This document shows, piece after piece, positions 1 to 11,337 of a stretch of 64,000 nt of DNA. Positions within the stretch are counted from its first letter, which is position 1. Every line of letters starts with the position of its first letter. The stretch comes from Taeniopygia guttata. Its lineage: Eukaryota > Chordata > Aves > Passeriformes > Estrildidae. The translations under genes were made by a program, and so were the position numbers. Location of the stretch: assembly GCF_048771995.1 (NCBI RefSeq), contig NC_133024.1:115163501-115227500 (forward strand), given 5' to 3'. The notes beneath the pieces were generated by a model. That model saw only the letters and a program-made list of their open reading frames with translations. It made no database searches and was not told the origin of the DNA.

Positions 1-118
1 ATTGCTGCTGCTGTCCCAGCTGAGCCTGCCCTGGCCCAGCCTGAGGCCGTTCCCTCTCCTCCTGTCCCTGTTCCCTGGAGCAGAGCCCGACCCCCCGGCT
101 GTCCCCTCCTGGCAGGCA
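1..118 (-). mobile_element. CR1 LINE 3' fragment cut by window edge
   Basis: This matches the body of the CR1 copies at 3799-4165 and 47752-48275, in minus orientation. It is 5'-truncated, as most CR1 copies are. The window edge cuts its 3' end. Confidence 0.85.
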
Positions 119-162
119 GGCTTTGGGAACACAGAATTCCACCTTTGCTGTTGCTCTGCTCA

Positions 163-285
163 CAGAATCCCAGAATCCCTGAGGTTGGAAGGGTTCTTTA
201 GGATCCTCCAGTCCCAGTGCCACCCCAGCACCACCATCACCACCCCTTCACCCTGTCCCCAGGGGCCAAACCCAGATGCCCAAGG
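163..285 (-). mobile_element. CR1 3' tail fragment
   Basis: It begins with the CR1 terminal motif (CACAGAATCCCAGAATCC) followed by the typical GGTTGGAAGGG and GTCCCAGTGCCACCC blocks, read in reverse orientation. This is an old, short 3' fragment. The roughly 300 bases that follow hold nothing recognisable. Confidence 0.7.
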
Positions 286-584
286 TTTGGTGAGGATGCA
301 GGAGGAGATCACAGCCCGTGTGGACAGCCAGGCCCTTGTGGGCTGCACTTCAGGGGATCCTTGTGCAGCCCACAGCATGTCCTTGCTGCCCTGGGAGCCC
401 TTCCTGCTGTTCCTGCTGGGACTCACCAGTGGACAGGAGGGGCTGGCACTTCTGGGATGCTGAACAATCCCCTCAGCGCAGCAAATCCTTGTTTGAAATG
501 TGACTTTGTGATCCACACCCAGCTCTTGGGGCTTGTTAAAGCTGTGAGATGGGGAAGGGCCCAGCTCTGGAGGAGTTGATGCCC

Positions 585-797
585 ACCTGAGGCACAGCTC
601 TGAGCTCTGCTCTGGCACAGGGACACCCCCAGGGAGCAGCTGGGGCTGGGCCAGGAGGGATTTAGGGTGGGTTTTAGGGAAAGGCTCTTCCCCAGAGGTG
701 CTGGCACTGCCCAGGGAATGGGCACGGCCCTGAGGCTGCCAGAGCTGCAGGAGCCTTTGGCCAGCGCTGCCAGGGATGGACAGGGTGGGCTGGTGGG
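585..797 (+). mobile_element. CR1 fragment, second subfamily
   Basis: The block GGGAAAGGCTCTTCCCC...GCTGGCACTGCCCAGGGAAT followed by GGCAGCCT-like sequence matches the reverse complement of 24190-24340 and 40735-40890. It is a CR1 3' region lacking the 5' part. A minisatellite starts directly at its 3' side. Confidence 0.75.
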
Positions 798-1262
798 GTC
801 TGGATCAATGATCCCTGTGGATCTGGATCAATGATCCCGGTGGGTCTGGATCAATGATCCCTCTGGGTCTGGATCAATGATCCCTGTGGATCTGGATCAA
901 TGATCCCGGTGGGTCTGGATCAATGATCCCTCTGGGTCTGGATCAATGATCCTGGTGGATCTGGATCAATGATCCCTGTGGGTCTGGATCAATGATCCCG
1001 GTGGGTCTGGATCAATGGATCAATGATCCCTGTGGATCTGGATCAATGATCCCTGTGGGTCTGGATCAATGATCCTGGTGGGTCTGGATCAATGGATCAA
1101 TGATCCCTGTGGCTCTGGATCAATGATCCCGGTGGGTCTGGATCAATGGTCCCAGTGGATCTGGATCAATGATCCCTGTGGGTCTGGATCAATGGATCAA
1201 TGATCCCTGTGGGTCTGGATCAATGATCCTGGTGGATCCGGATCAATGACCCCTGTGGGTCC
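798..1262. repeat. 23-bp minisatellite with palindromic core
   Basis: About 20 tandem copies of a 23-bp unit are present. Each contains the near-perfect palindrome GGATCAATGATCC (arms GGATCA/TGATCC around one A) followed by a variable CTGTGG/CGGTGG segment. A few units carry an extra GGATCAAT step. Confidence 0.95.
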
Positions 1263-1539
1263 CTCCAGCTGAGGGTATTCTGTGATCAATTTTTATTTGT
1301 TAGGATTGAAACCAGGTACCTCAAAGGAAGAAGTCTGGAAGAATTTCAAATCTCCTGAGCGGGAAGGGACCCACAAGGATCACCCAAGTCCCACTCCCGA
1401 CTAACTCCACTCACACTCCTCAGCAGGGAGTGCTGCAAACACAAGGAAATGCAACACAAATGTTGCATGGAAGTTAAAACATGGAGCTCTGCACTTGTAT
1501 GAAGCAAACAAAGCAAACAGCTCCATTCTGAAATCTGAA

Positions 1540-1935
1540 TTTGTACTGAGGAGGTGTGAGAAATCAATTTGTAAAATGTTCTCAAAGCCTGGCAGAAGCC
1601 CCACATAATACACATCTATATGCACACCTTGAGATAAGAAATGCTGACTTAAAAAAAAAGACAGACATTGCTGAGAGAGAAATGGAAACAGAAACAAGTT
1701 TCAAGAGGCAGCCTTACAAAAAACCAAAATACTTTAGAAAAATAAAACAGAAAAAATAGATTGTTTTTTATAATGTAAAATTACAAAAAGTAATTTTAAA
1801 TAATTCGCTTTTAAGTGTTTGCAGTGTGGTGTGGCAAAAACGAATAAAACAAGAAATGCTTATATTGTAATTAAAAAATAGTTTCTGATTGTGATGGCGT
1901 GAATTATGACGTCTGTACTGTCTCACCCATGGCAT
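1540..1935 (+). mobile_element. Dispersed repeat A, LTR-like, copy 1
   Basis: The same sequence occurs inverted at 28125-28570 and in part at 39906-40020, which shows it is interspersed. It has an A-rich segment and an AATAAA motif near one end, suggesting an LTR. I cannot name the family. No coding part is present and it looks old. The preceding 1263-1539 is unique, unremarkable sequence. Confidence 0.55.
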
Positions 1936-2290
1936 GAGAGTGAAGATGGAGTGAAAGTTTTTAAAACACCTCTCAGCTGTCCCACCCCTGGGTCAGAAAA
2001 GGGCCTGATGTGACAGGGGGGGACCAGCCCTGTGTGGGCAACGCCTCCCCACACTCCTGGGGCTGCTCTGAGCAGGGCAGGTCCTGCAGCAGCTGCACTG
2101 GAGGCAGCAGCCCCAGGAGCTGTCCCAGGAGCAGCCACGGAGCCAGCACAGAGCTGCATCTCCTTCTGTGGGGACAGAACCTCCCACCTGCCTAAAACCT
2201 TGAGCTCAGGTGTGACAAATCCCACAGGTCCCAAAGCGTCTGAGTTTGCTTGTCTGGGCTTCCTGTGGTGTCAGCATGGCTGAGGAACCA
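1936..2290. other. Non-repetitive spacer
   Basis: This is GC-moderate unique sequence. Short open frames occur on both strands but show no recognisable protein or splice structure. Confidence 0.5.
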
Positions 2291-2545
2291 TCAGCCATAA
2301 ACCCTATTTCCACATAAACCCTATTTCCACATAAACCCTATTTCCACAAAAACCCTATTTCCACATAAACCCTATTTCCACAAAAATCTTATTTCCACAA
2401 AAACCCTATTTCCACATAAACCCTATTTCCACATAAACCCTATTTCTGTATAAACCTTATTTCCACATAAACCCTGTTTCTGTATAAACCCTATTTCTAC
2501 ACAAACCCTATTTCTACACAAACCCTATTTCTACACAAACCCTAT
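2291..2545. repeat. 17-bp minisatellite
   Basis: About 15 copies of a 17-bp unit built on ATAAACCCTATTTCCAC are present. The final units drift to TTTCTACAC. The AACCCT core resembles the telomere hexamer only by chance, because the spacing is 17 bp. Confidence 0.95.
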
Positions 2546-2871
2546 TGTCACAGTTGAGGCAGAGACAATACAAAGCACCACACTCCATTTTCAGAAGGCT
2601 TCAAACTCTTTTGATTAATTCATGGTTTTTATAGATTCTTACAAAACTCAGAAGTTTACACTTTACTCATTGGTCAGGAATGACAAACAAAGTGTTTATT
2701 GGAACAGGCACTTGCAGGTTTCTCTTATTTCTTCTTTCTTTCTTGGTTTCTGTGTCAATGACCTTGGCAGGAAATTCTTTCAGGGGTGAACATGGATCCT
2801 GTGATCAAACTTCTCTCTGGCCCACAGGAGTCTCTGTAAAACCTCCTCCACAGATACATATTTTGAAGACA
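2546..2871 (-). mobile_element. Putative solo LTR (ERV fossil)
   Basis: It is bounded by TG...CA-type ends (TGTCACAG at the left, GAAGACA at the right). Read on the minus strand, it carries a TATAAAA box in a promoter-like position. No internal retroviral genes accompany it. Its family is unresolved, and no clear target-site duplication was seen. The end assignments are tentative. Confidence 0.4.
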
Positions 2872-2887
2872 TAATGTGTTATGCATA

Positions 2888-3605
2888 TTGGTGTTGGAAC
2901 TCCAAATGTCCCTCAGACATGTTTGGAGGTTCCAGGCCCTGGTCAGAAGCATTTGAGACCCTGGCAGGCAGCTGGAAACAGCTGTGATTTTGGGTTTGAG
3001 CCATGGAATGATTTACCAACCTTGCAGGAAGAACAAGAAGTCACAAAAGTTTAGATATTAGAGTAGAAGTAGTCACAAAGTAGAGGGAAGAATTTTTGAG
3101 TGCTGTACAGGGGGTTTTGGTTTTGTACATGGGGGTCAGAAGGTTTAAGATGGAGGGCCTGTCCTCCCTCTTTATCCTTCCTTCCCTCCATGTTCCTGGT
3201 GATGTTGGCACTCATGGATTAGTTTAGAATAGAAAAGCACCATTTAATATAGGTAATGGGCATTGGGGAAAAACTGTAACATGTAACATGTAATGTACAT
3301 ATAAAAGAAAAGCACCATTTAATATAGGTAATGGGCATTGGGGAAAAACTGTACCCATGTAACACGGAATGTACCATATAAAAGACAGCAGCAGCCCTGG
3401 GCAGGGAGAGAAGAAGGAGAAGAAGATGAAGAAGAAGAAGAAGAAGAAGAAGAAGAAGAAGAAGAAGAAGAGAAGGAGTCAGAGAGGATGTCAGGGTGTG
3501 TGTGTGCCTCTGCCTGAGCTGTGAGCAAACCACAGCAGCTCCAGAAGAAAATCTTTTAGATAACTTGCAATAAACTACCTTGAGACCTGACTGCAGAAGA
3601 TGGTC
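2888..3605 (+). mobile_element. ERV LTR family B, copy 1
   Basis: It shares its layout with 32255-32965 and, inverted, with 46756-47385. In order it has a U3-like segment, a TATA motif (CCATATAAAAG), a CAGCAGCAGCCCTGGGCAGG block and an AATAAA signal at 3569-3574. The promoter segment is tandemly doubled with a 75-bp period. A (GAA)n run at about 3418-3472 lies downstream of the TATA. No gag, pol or env was seen, so it is a solo fossil LTR. Confidence 0.7.
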
Positions 3606-3798
3606 ACCCAGAGGAGGCCACAGCTGCTCAGGTGCCTCACAGCCATGGAAGGTGCAGGGGCTGCTCCTCCTGGCAATAAACACAAGCCAGGGGGTGCTCA
3701 CAGGAGGGGCTGGAATAAGCCATGTGGAAGTCCTGTGCTGCTGGAGGGGTCCCGTGCTCTTTGTAAATCACATTTTGCTTTTGGAAGAGCCATGGCCT

Positions 3799-4165
3799 CA
3801 CAGAATCCCAAATCCTGGGGCTGGAAAAGCTCTCCGAGCCCAGGGAGTCCCAGCTGTGCCCATGCCCACCTTGTCCCCAGCCCAGAGCACTCAGTGCCAC
3901 CTCCAGGGGACACCTGCAGGGATGGGCACTCCAAAGCTCCCTGGGCAGCCCCTGCCAGGGCCTGAGCCCCCTTTCCATGGGGAAATTGCTGCTGCTGTCC
4001 CAGCTGAGCCTGCCCTGGCCCAGCCTGAGGCCGTTCCCTCTCCTCCTGTCCCAGTTCCCTGGAGCAGAGCCCGACCCCCCGGCTGTCCCCTCCTGGCAGG
4101 AGCTGTGCAGAGCCACAAGGTCCCCCCTGAGCCTCCTTTTCTCCAGGCTCAGTATAAAATCCCAA
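3799..4165 (-). mobile_element. CR1 LINE 3' end, about 370 bp
   Basis: On the plus strand this runs from the CR1 tail (CACAGAATCCCAAATCC) to the diagnostic GAGCCTCCTTTTCTCCAGGC block. It is therefore a minus-strand, 5'-truncated CR1, among the more complete copies here. The conserved sequence among copies a to e suggests one subfamily. Confidence 0.9.
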
Positions 4166-5345
4166 GTTTAGGTTGTGCCTTTTCCCTGTCTCTGCCACAG
4201 AGGGGAAATGCAAACCTCTCCTGGGTGTGCCAGGGCAGGTTTGCACCACGGGGCTCAGGCAGCAAAACAGGACCAGTCTCTTAGGGAAAAGGTTTGAGTT
4301 CAAAATTTATTTGCCTAAAACCAGAATGGATTGATTTCTCAGGGTATTCCAGTTGCCCGTTCTCTGCCATCATTTCCCTTTCCCTGTGAATAGGTTGGGA
4401 ATGAAACGATTCTGTGGGAGGTGTTGGGATCCCACTGGCAACAGTCAGCACATGTTCTGAATGAATAAAATCAGGACATTCTTGCCAAGTAGTTTCACAA
4501 ATGCTGAAATATCGTCAAACAAAGACTTAATCTGGGCTCAGAGACACGTATCTCAGCAGATGTGTGTAAACCAGATCAAATCCCCCGGGAACAGTACTTA
4601 GGAGTTATTCTTAGGCGTTGGAAGGACAAGGATGGTCCATCTGTGAATTTATTACCCGAGATGAGAAGCATCAGATGAAAGTCATTGCTGGCCTGGAGGA
4701 CAGCCTGGTTTGATTTTTCAGGAAGTTTAGAGGTCATTCCTAAAATCTCGATTTAATTACAGCAGAATCCCTCAGAATGTGAGCAGGAAATGCTGTGTGG
4801 AGCCTCTCCTGTCCTGGGGTGTGGCACAGGTAATTCTGCTGCTGCTTCAGTGGGGCCAGCATTTGGTGGAGGGACTGAATCAATACAGAAGGTTTTTCTG
4901 TACTGATATTTCCTCCCTTGTCAGAAGAAATAACTGGCAGGAGCATAAATGTTTGAGGAATTGATGATTTAAAAGGTGTGGAAGGATCCTGGCACAAAAG
5001 TCTCTGTGGTGCAGAATGTCCAATATTATGGGGGATTTTAAATTTTTCCATACAAGGTGTCAGATAAGAAAATAAAATATGAAACAACCTAGAACTGTAG
5101 CATTTAAAAATCCCCTTAGACCTGGAGGTTTTTAGAAACCTTTGGGAAGAAAGAGTTTGGAATCATGCTTCCTTCTGTATCCACAAATGTGTGGGAGAAG
5201 GACAGGACTGTGGGAAGTTTCCACACCTCAGAGCTCTGGCAATGGGAATCAAAATGGGATTTTAATCTGATTGCAAGGGGGATGCTGCCTTTGGAGATCA
5301 AATCAGTGCTAAGAGTTCAGGTGAGATTTGGTCAAAGAAATGTAA
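4166..5345. other. Unique sequence, no gene seen
   Basis: Balanced, non-repetitive sequence of about 1.2 kb. No frame longer than 115 codons is present and none resembles a known protein. Its complexity, in a repeat-rich desert, makes it a possible regulatory block, but no specific element can be named. Confidence 0.5.
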
Positions 5346-5582
5346 ACAGAATCCCAAATCCTGGGGCTGGAAAAGCCCTTCCAGCCCAGGGAGTCCCAGC
5401 TGGGCCCATGCCCACCTTGTCCCCAGCCCAGAGCACTCAGTGCCACCTCCAGGGGACACCTGCAGGGATGGGCACTCCAAAGCTCCCTGGGCAGCCCCTG
5501 CCAGGGCCTGAGCCCCCTTTCCATGGGGAAATTGCTGCTGCTGTCCCAGCTGAGCCTGCCCTGGCCCAGCCTGGGGCTGTTT
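5346..5582 (-). mobile_element. CR1 3' fragment
   Basis: Nearly the same CR1 tail and body as at 3799-4165, ending in the GCTGAGCCTGCCCTGGCCC block. It faces the plus-strand copy at 5806-5990 across about 220 bp. Confidence 0.9.
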
Positions 5583-5805
5583 GCTCTTATCCTGTCTAAC
5601 AGACCAGGCTGTGGCCCATGTGCCACCAGAACATGGCAGTGGCTTGGGATGGCACTCAGTGGCCACAAGGGATGTGTCCTCATCCCTTTCCCTGGCAAAG
5701 GGAGTGGGGTGGAACCTTCCACCTCAAACCTTGTGCTGGTGAATTACCAAGGACCAAGGTGCCTTCTCAGGAAGAATTTTTTTTAGTCAGGTAAAATTTT
5801 CTTTG

Positions 5806-5990
5806 TGGAAAGGGAGCTCAGGCCCTGGCAGGGGCTGCCCAGGGAGCTTTGGAGTGCCCATCCCTGCAGGTGTCCCCTGGAGGTGGCACTGAGTGCTCTG
5901 GGCTGGGGACAAGGTGGGCATGGGCACAGCTGGCACTCCCTGGGCTGGGAGGGAACCTTTTCAGCTCCCTTTTCCAGCCTCGGGGATCCT
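5806..5990 (+). mobile_element. CR1 3' fragment
   Basis: It contains GGAAAGGGAGCTCAGGCCC and GGGGCTGCCCAGGGAGC through the gene-family tail. With 5346-5582 it forms an inverted pair with arms of about 170 bp. Confidence 0.88.
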
Positions 5991-6449
5991 GTGAAATCTT
6001 TTCTTTGTGCACTTCACCAATATAGGGAGATCAGGAATTCAGCTCAGTGGCCCTTTGATGTTTCTTACACCTCTGTCCTCAGTTATCTGGCAGGAGACAG
6101 GAGCAAAGTCCAAGAGCTGCCCTGATCCTCTCAGCTGTGACTCTTCAGCACCAGAATAACCCTGAGACTCTGAAATGGGGAGCAGGAGAAGCTGAGAACA
6201 TGGCTGCAGTCATTTTATATATTTAAAAAGTATTTATATTTTGGGAAAGTGCTTTCAAATCACTGTCAGAGAAAGTGTCTTTATATTATTCACTTTGTTT
6301 TACTCAGGGGATTACTTGTGACCAGGGCAGACTTGAAGGAAGCTCAGATGTGTTTTGTGGGATTTTTTTGCTTCCATGTAGGTAGAAGCACTAATCACGA
6401 CTAATTACACCTTCCTCAAAGGCAGAGGCTCGGGACGCCCCGGCTGCAG
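5991..6449. promoter_or_regulatory. Candidate conserved noncoding block
   Basis: AT-rich unique sequence with paired homeodomain-type cores (ACTAATCACGACTAATTACA at about 6390) just left of the 157-bp array. A related CTAATTACACTCC phrase recurs right of the array at about 8570. No coding potential is visible. The regulatory role is inference. Confidence 0.3.
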
Positions 6450-7340
6450 CCAGAGCCTCGCTGGATTTCTCCCAGTTACACACCCATCGCCCGCTGCTAT
6501 AGGCGAGTTATTTTCATTTAAAAAGCGCTTTTCCAAGTGGCTGAGGGGCTTTTTAGCTGGTCTCAGCCGTGCCCTGCTGCAGGGTCGCTCCGGCGGGGTT
6601 GGGGTGCGGCACGATCTGATCACTCTGCGCTGTTACAGATCACGTATTTTTAATAAAAAAACGATTTTCAGGCGGTTAAAAGGGCTTTTATCCCGGTGCT
6701 CTCCCCGGCACACGCCGGCGGTGTGCGGGATATGCGGAGCACTGCGTGGGCAATGCGGGGTGCGGCACGGATCTGATCACTCCACACTGCTACAGACCAC
6801 TTATTTTTAATAAAAAAACGATTTTCAGGCGGTTAAAAGGGCTTTTATCCCGGTGTTCCCCCCGGCACACGCCGGCGGTGTGCGGGATGTGCGGAGCACT
6901 GTGTGTGCAATGCGGGGTGCGGCACGGATCTGATCACTTCGCACTGCTAGAGATGATTTATTTTTAATTAAGAAAGCCGTTTCCAGGTGATTTAAGAGGG
7001 CTTTATCCCGGTGTTCCCCCCGGCACACATCGGCGGTGTGCGGGATGCGCGGAGCCCCGTGCGCACAATGCGCGCTGCGGCACGGATCTCCCCTCTCCGC
7101 GCTGCTAGAGATGATTTATTTTAAATAAAAAAAGAGTCATTTCCAGGTGATTTAAGAAGGCTTTTAGCCCGGGGTTCCCCCGGCGTACCCCCGGCGGTGT
7201 GCGGGATGCGCGGAGCCCCGTTGCGGCACGGATCCCCCCGCTCCGCGCTGCTAGCCGTGAGTTATTTTTAATTAAAAAAGCCATGTGCAGGTGATGTAGG
7301 AGCGCTTTTAGGCCGGGCTTCCCCCGGCGCGGCCGCGGAG
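6450..7340. repeat. 157-bp tandem repeat, about 5-6 units
   Basis: The phrase TGCGGCACG recurs at 6605, 6761, 6918, 7076 and 7222, giving periods of 156, 157, 158 and 146 bp. Most units carry TGATCAC or a related core, an A/T box such as TTATTTTTAA (fits the MEF2-type YTAWWWWTAR pattern), a TTAAAAGGGCTTTTA phrase and a GC hairpin (GCACAC...GCCGGC...GTGTGC). Outer units are more diverged. Confidence 0.9.
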
Positions 7341-8395
7341 CGGGGCTGGCAGCTGGCGGCTCAGCGTGGAGCGGCATCGCCGTGCCCGCGGCAGCTGCGC
7401 CCCGGCTGCTCCGGGGCAGCACCGCCGTGCCCGGTGCCAGCGCCGTGCCCGCTGCCAGAGCCGTGCCAAGCTGCCACTCTGTGCCCCGGGTCAGCACCGC
7501 CGTGACAAGCTGCCACTCTGTGTCCCGGGTCAGCATCGCCGTGCCCGCTGCCAGAGCCGTGCCAAGCTGCCACTCTGTGCCCCGGGTCAGCATCGCCGTG
7601 CCCGCTGCCAGAGCCGTGCCCGGTGCCACTCTGTGTCCCGGGTCAGCATCGCCGTGCCTGGTAACAGAGCCGTGCCAAGCTGCCACTCTGTGCCCCGGGT
7701 CAGCATCGCCGTGCCCGGTGCCAGAGCCGTGCCAAGCTGCCATTCTCTGCCCCGGGTCAGCATCACCGTGCCCGCTGCCAGAGCCGTGCCAAGCTGCCAC
7801 TCTGTGTCCCGGGTCAGCATCGCCGTGCCCGGTGCCAGAGCCGTGCCAAGCTGCCACTCTGTGTCCCGGGTCAGCATCACCGTGCCCGGTACCAGCGCCA
7901 TGCCCGGTGCCACTCTCTGTCCCGGGTCAGCACCGCCGTGCCCGGTGCCAGAGCCGTGCCAAGCTGCCAGAGCCGTGCCCCGGATCAGCATCACCGTGCC
8001 CGGTACCAGCGCCGTGCCCGGTGCCACTCCATGCCCGGTGCCGCTCTCTGTCCCAGGTCAGCATCACCGTGCCCGGTGCCACTCTCTGTCCCGGGTCAGC
8101 ATCGCCGTGCCAAGCTGCCACTCTGTGCCCCGGGTCAGCATCGCCGTGCCCGGTGCCAGAGCCGTGCCCGGTGCCACTCTGTGTCCCGGCTCAGCATCGC
8201 CGTGCCTGGTACCAGAGTCGTGCCAAGCTGCCACTCTGTGCCCCGGGTCAGCATCACCGTGCCAAGCTGCCACTCCGTGCCCCGGGTCAGCATCGCCGTG
8301 CCCGGTACCAGCGCCGTGCCAAGCTGCCACTCTGTGTCCCGGGTCAGCATCGCCGTGCCCGGTGCCACTCCGTGCCCAGCCCGGCCCGGGGCAGG
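7341..8395. repeat. 57-bp GC-rich minisatellite
   Basis: About 18 units of roughly 57 bp are present, with variant shorter units. Each is built from GTGCCAAGCTGCCACTCTGT, CCCGGGTCAGCATC and GCCGTGCCCGGTGCCAGA. Because 57 is divisible by three, long frames stay open on both strands. These frames are not genes. Confidence 0.95.
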
Positions 8396-8889
8396 GGACG
8401 TGCCCGTCACGGATGCGGCTCTGGGCACCTCCGGCCACTTCGACTTTTGGATTTAAGGCTTCGCTCAAAACTCATTTTTTTAAATAAAAAACTCATTCCG
8501 CTTTTTTTTTCCAGCCGAGCCGATAAATCGATCAGCGCGTGGCTTTGTTAATTGCTTTGAAAATGCTAATTACACTCCGCACGGCGGTGGAGATGTTTTA
8601 GAGAGATGCTGGGGGAAAGCCGCCAGGCTCGGGCAGTGCTGCGGTGATCCCTGCCCGGCTCGGAGACACTCCGTGCGGTAAATTCCTTCCTCTCATCAGC
8701 AAACGGAGCCAAAACTCCTCACGGCTCTCACTGGAACGTGGCAACAATCGGGGCTTTACGCCTGAGTATTATATGTTATTGTTGTACATTATATATAGTA
8801 TATTTATAATATATTATACATATTATTGCTTTTATTATAGTGTATGTAGTATAATAGCATATTTATATGAATAGCATATAAATACTATA
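8396..8889. other. Unique flank with diverged 157-bp-like unit
   Basis: At 8470-8530 an A/T stretch (TTTTTTTAAATAAAAAACTC) resembles the A/T box of the 157-bp units, so the 57-bp minisatellite may sit within the older array. The rest is unique and grades into AT-rich DNA. Confidence 0.45.
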
Positions 8890-9245
8890 ATATATAATAG
8901 GTATAATATAATATATATAAAATAAATATAATAAAATGCAATATAATATAATAATATAATATAATATAATATAATATAATATAATATAATATAATATAAT
9001 ATAATATAATATAATATAATATAATATAATATAATATAATATAATATAATATAATATAATATAATATAATATAATATAATATAATATAATATAATATAAT
9101 ATAATATAATATAATATAATATAATATAATATAATATAATATAATATAATATAATATAATATAATATAATGCAATACAATACAATATAATATAATACAAT
9201 ACAATATAATACAATACAATACAATATAATACAATACAATATAAT
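8890..9245. repeat. (ATAAT)n pentanucleotide array
   Basis: About 70 copies of an ATAAT/TATAA pentamer are present, nearly pure from 8940 to 9170. Variants ACAAT and GCAAT mark the right edge, and the AT-rich flanks extend to about 9470. The expected cruciform and unpairing tendency is high. Confidence 0.97.
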
Positions 9246-9880
9246 ATATTTCTTATAATAATATATTATTATATATTATATAAAATATATAATATTTATG
9301 TAATATTTATGCAATGCTTCTATAATATTTTCCAATACAATACAGCATTCATAAAATATAATCCAATACAATATTATTACACAATGCGATATAATGATAC
9401 AAAATTAGTATAATAGTTGTACAATATTGATATAATATATAAATATTTCTGTGCTATTGATGATTTCAGTATGTAGAAGTCACCCCCACTGATCTTTCAG
9501 CTGCTGATCGCTGCAGCAAAGCCCCTCAGTGGAACATTTAGGAAATCCTTGAGGTGCAAACGCACTTTGTGACTCCACCTTGGGCCCTTTTCTCCCGCAG
9601 AAATTCCTCCGGAGGCTCCAAATCCTCCCGTGAATTCTTCCTGCCACTGCCAGAGGGGTGAGCACATCCTCGGGCACGGAACGCTCCATCCATCCCTCCG
9701 AAATTATTTAAATGGGTTCAGAATGAAATACCCTTTTCCTTTGCCGGGATGATCTTTAAATAAAACCACAGAAGGGAAATAAAGAGAAATCCGGGGCGAG
9801 GCAAGCAGAAAAAGCTTTGGGATGGGGCAGCTTTAGGTCTGCAGGAAAAGGGAATTTCTTTGGATGCTCAGCACGAGGGG
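9246..9880. other. AT-rich flank, then unique sequence
   Basis: The first 220 bases are degenerate AT-rich sequence like the array edge. From about 9475 the sequence is ordinary, unique and without a recognisable gene. Confidence 0.5.
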
Positions 9881-10707
9881 GATGGGAAAGGGAAATGGGA
9901 AAGGGAAAAAGGGATAAAGGGAAAAGGGAAAAGGGAAAAGGGGAAAGGGGGAAAAGGGGAAAAGGGAAAGGGAAAAGGGAAAAGGGGAAAAGGGGAAAGG
10001 GGAAAAGGGGGAAAGGGAAAGGGGGAAAGGGGAAAAGGGAAAAAGGGAAAAGGGGAAAAGGGGAAAGGGAAAGGGGAAAGGGGAAAGGGAAAGGGGAAAA
10101 GGGGAATGGGAAAAGGGAAAAGGGAAAAGGGAAAAAGGAAAAGGGAAAGGGAAAGGGGAAAAGGGAAAAGGGGAAAAGGAAAAGGGAAAAGGGGAAAGGG
10201 GGAAAGGGGAAGGGAAAAGGGAAAAGGGAAAAGGGAAAAGGGAAAAAGGGAAAAATGGGAAAAGGGAAAAAGGGAAAAGAGGGAAAAGGGAAAAGGGAAA
10301 TAGGGGAAAAGGGAAAAGGGAAAGAGGGGAAAAGGGAAAAGGAAAAAGGGGAAAAGGGAAAAAGGGAAAAAGGGAAAAGGTAAAAGGGGAAAAGGGAAAA
10401 GGGAAAAAGGGGAAAGGGGAAAAGGGGAAAGGGGTAAAGGGGAAAGGGGAAAAGGGGAAAGGGTAAAGGGGTAAAGGGGAAAAGGGGAAAGGGAAAAGGA
10501 AAAAAGGGGGAAAGGGAAAAAGGGGAAAGGGAAAAGGGAAAAGGGAAAAAGGGAAAAGGGAAAAGGGAAAAGGGAAAAGGGAAAAAGGGATAAAGGGAAA
10601 AATGGGAAAAGGGAAAAAGGGAAAAAGAGTAAAAGGGGAAAAGGGGAAAGGGGAAAAAGGGAAAAGGGGAAAAAGGGAAAAGGGGAAAGGGGAAAGGGAT
10701 AAAGGGC
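9881..10707. repeat. Polypurine tract, (GGGAAAA)n-like
   Basis: About 820 bp of almost pure purine on the plus strand, built of GGGAAAA, GGGGAAA and GGGAAAAA steps. All six frames through it are low-complexity artefacts. A CR1 copy abuts its right edge. Confidence 0.97.
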
Positions 10708-10970
10708 ATGGAGGGACAGGAGCCAGGGAATGGCTCCCAGTGCCAGAGGGCAGGGCTGGGTGGGAGATTGGGAATTGGGAATTGTTCCCTGGCAGGGTGG
10801 GCAGGGCTGGGATGGAATTCCCAGATTCCCCTGGATCACTGGCAGTGCCCAAGGCCAGGCTGGACACTGGGGCTGGAGCAGCCTGGGACAGTGGGAGGTG
10901 TCCCTGCCATGGCAGGGGTGGCACTGGGGGGATTTAGGGTCCCTCCCAACCCATTCCATGATTTCTTGAG
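10708..10970 (+). mobile_element. CR1 3' end, third type
   Basis: It runs from GGAGCCAGGGAATGGCTCCC through TTCCCTGGCAGGGTGGGC and CAGTGCCCAAGGCCAGGC to the tail near CCCATTCCATGATTTC. The same type is at 17700, 35083 (inverted), 37340 and 50515. It is 5'-truncated by the polypurine tract. Confidence 0.85.
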
Positions 10971-11337
10971 TTTTCCACTGCAGAAGAAAAGAAAATTAAA
11001 ACCTGTGAGCACCTCCAAGCCCCATCCCTGACTCCCTCCCAGCTCTGCCCTGCTGGGTCCATGCACGGCCTGGTGAAATCCTGGGAAAATCCACTTTGCC
11101 AGAGAGAGATTTTCCTGCCTGAGATGTGTGGCTGGTTCCCATTGCAGCTCTTCCTCGGATTTTTTGGGACCCCCTCGGTCAGGGGAGATGCTGAACATTC
11201 CAGAGGCTGCAGAAGGGTGGGATGTCCCCATCTCCAGGGCACAGGAGCCTTTCCCTCAATCCCACACTGAATTCCCACAGAGGGAATCCTGCCCTGGAAT
11301 GGCCTGGCTGGGTTTTAGCAGAGGGTGGAATTGAGGT
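10971..11337. other. Unique spacer
   Basis: Non-repetitive sequence with no gene or element recognised. Confidence 0.5.

Noticed and set aside
2291-2545. Interstitial telomeric repeat
   Set aside because: AACCCT recurs at 17-bp spacing in a longer unit, not as pure hexamers.
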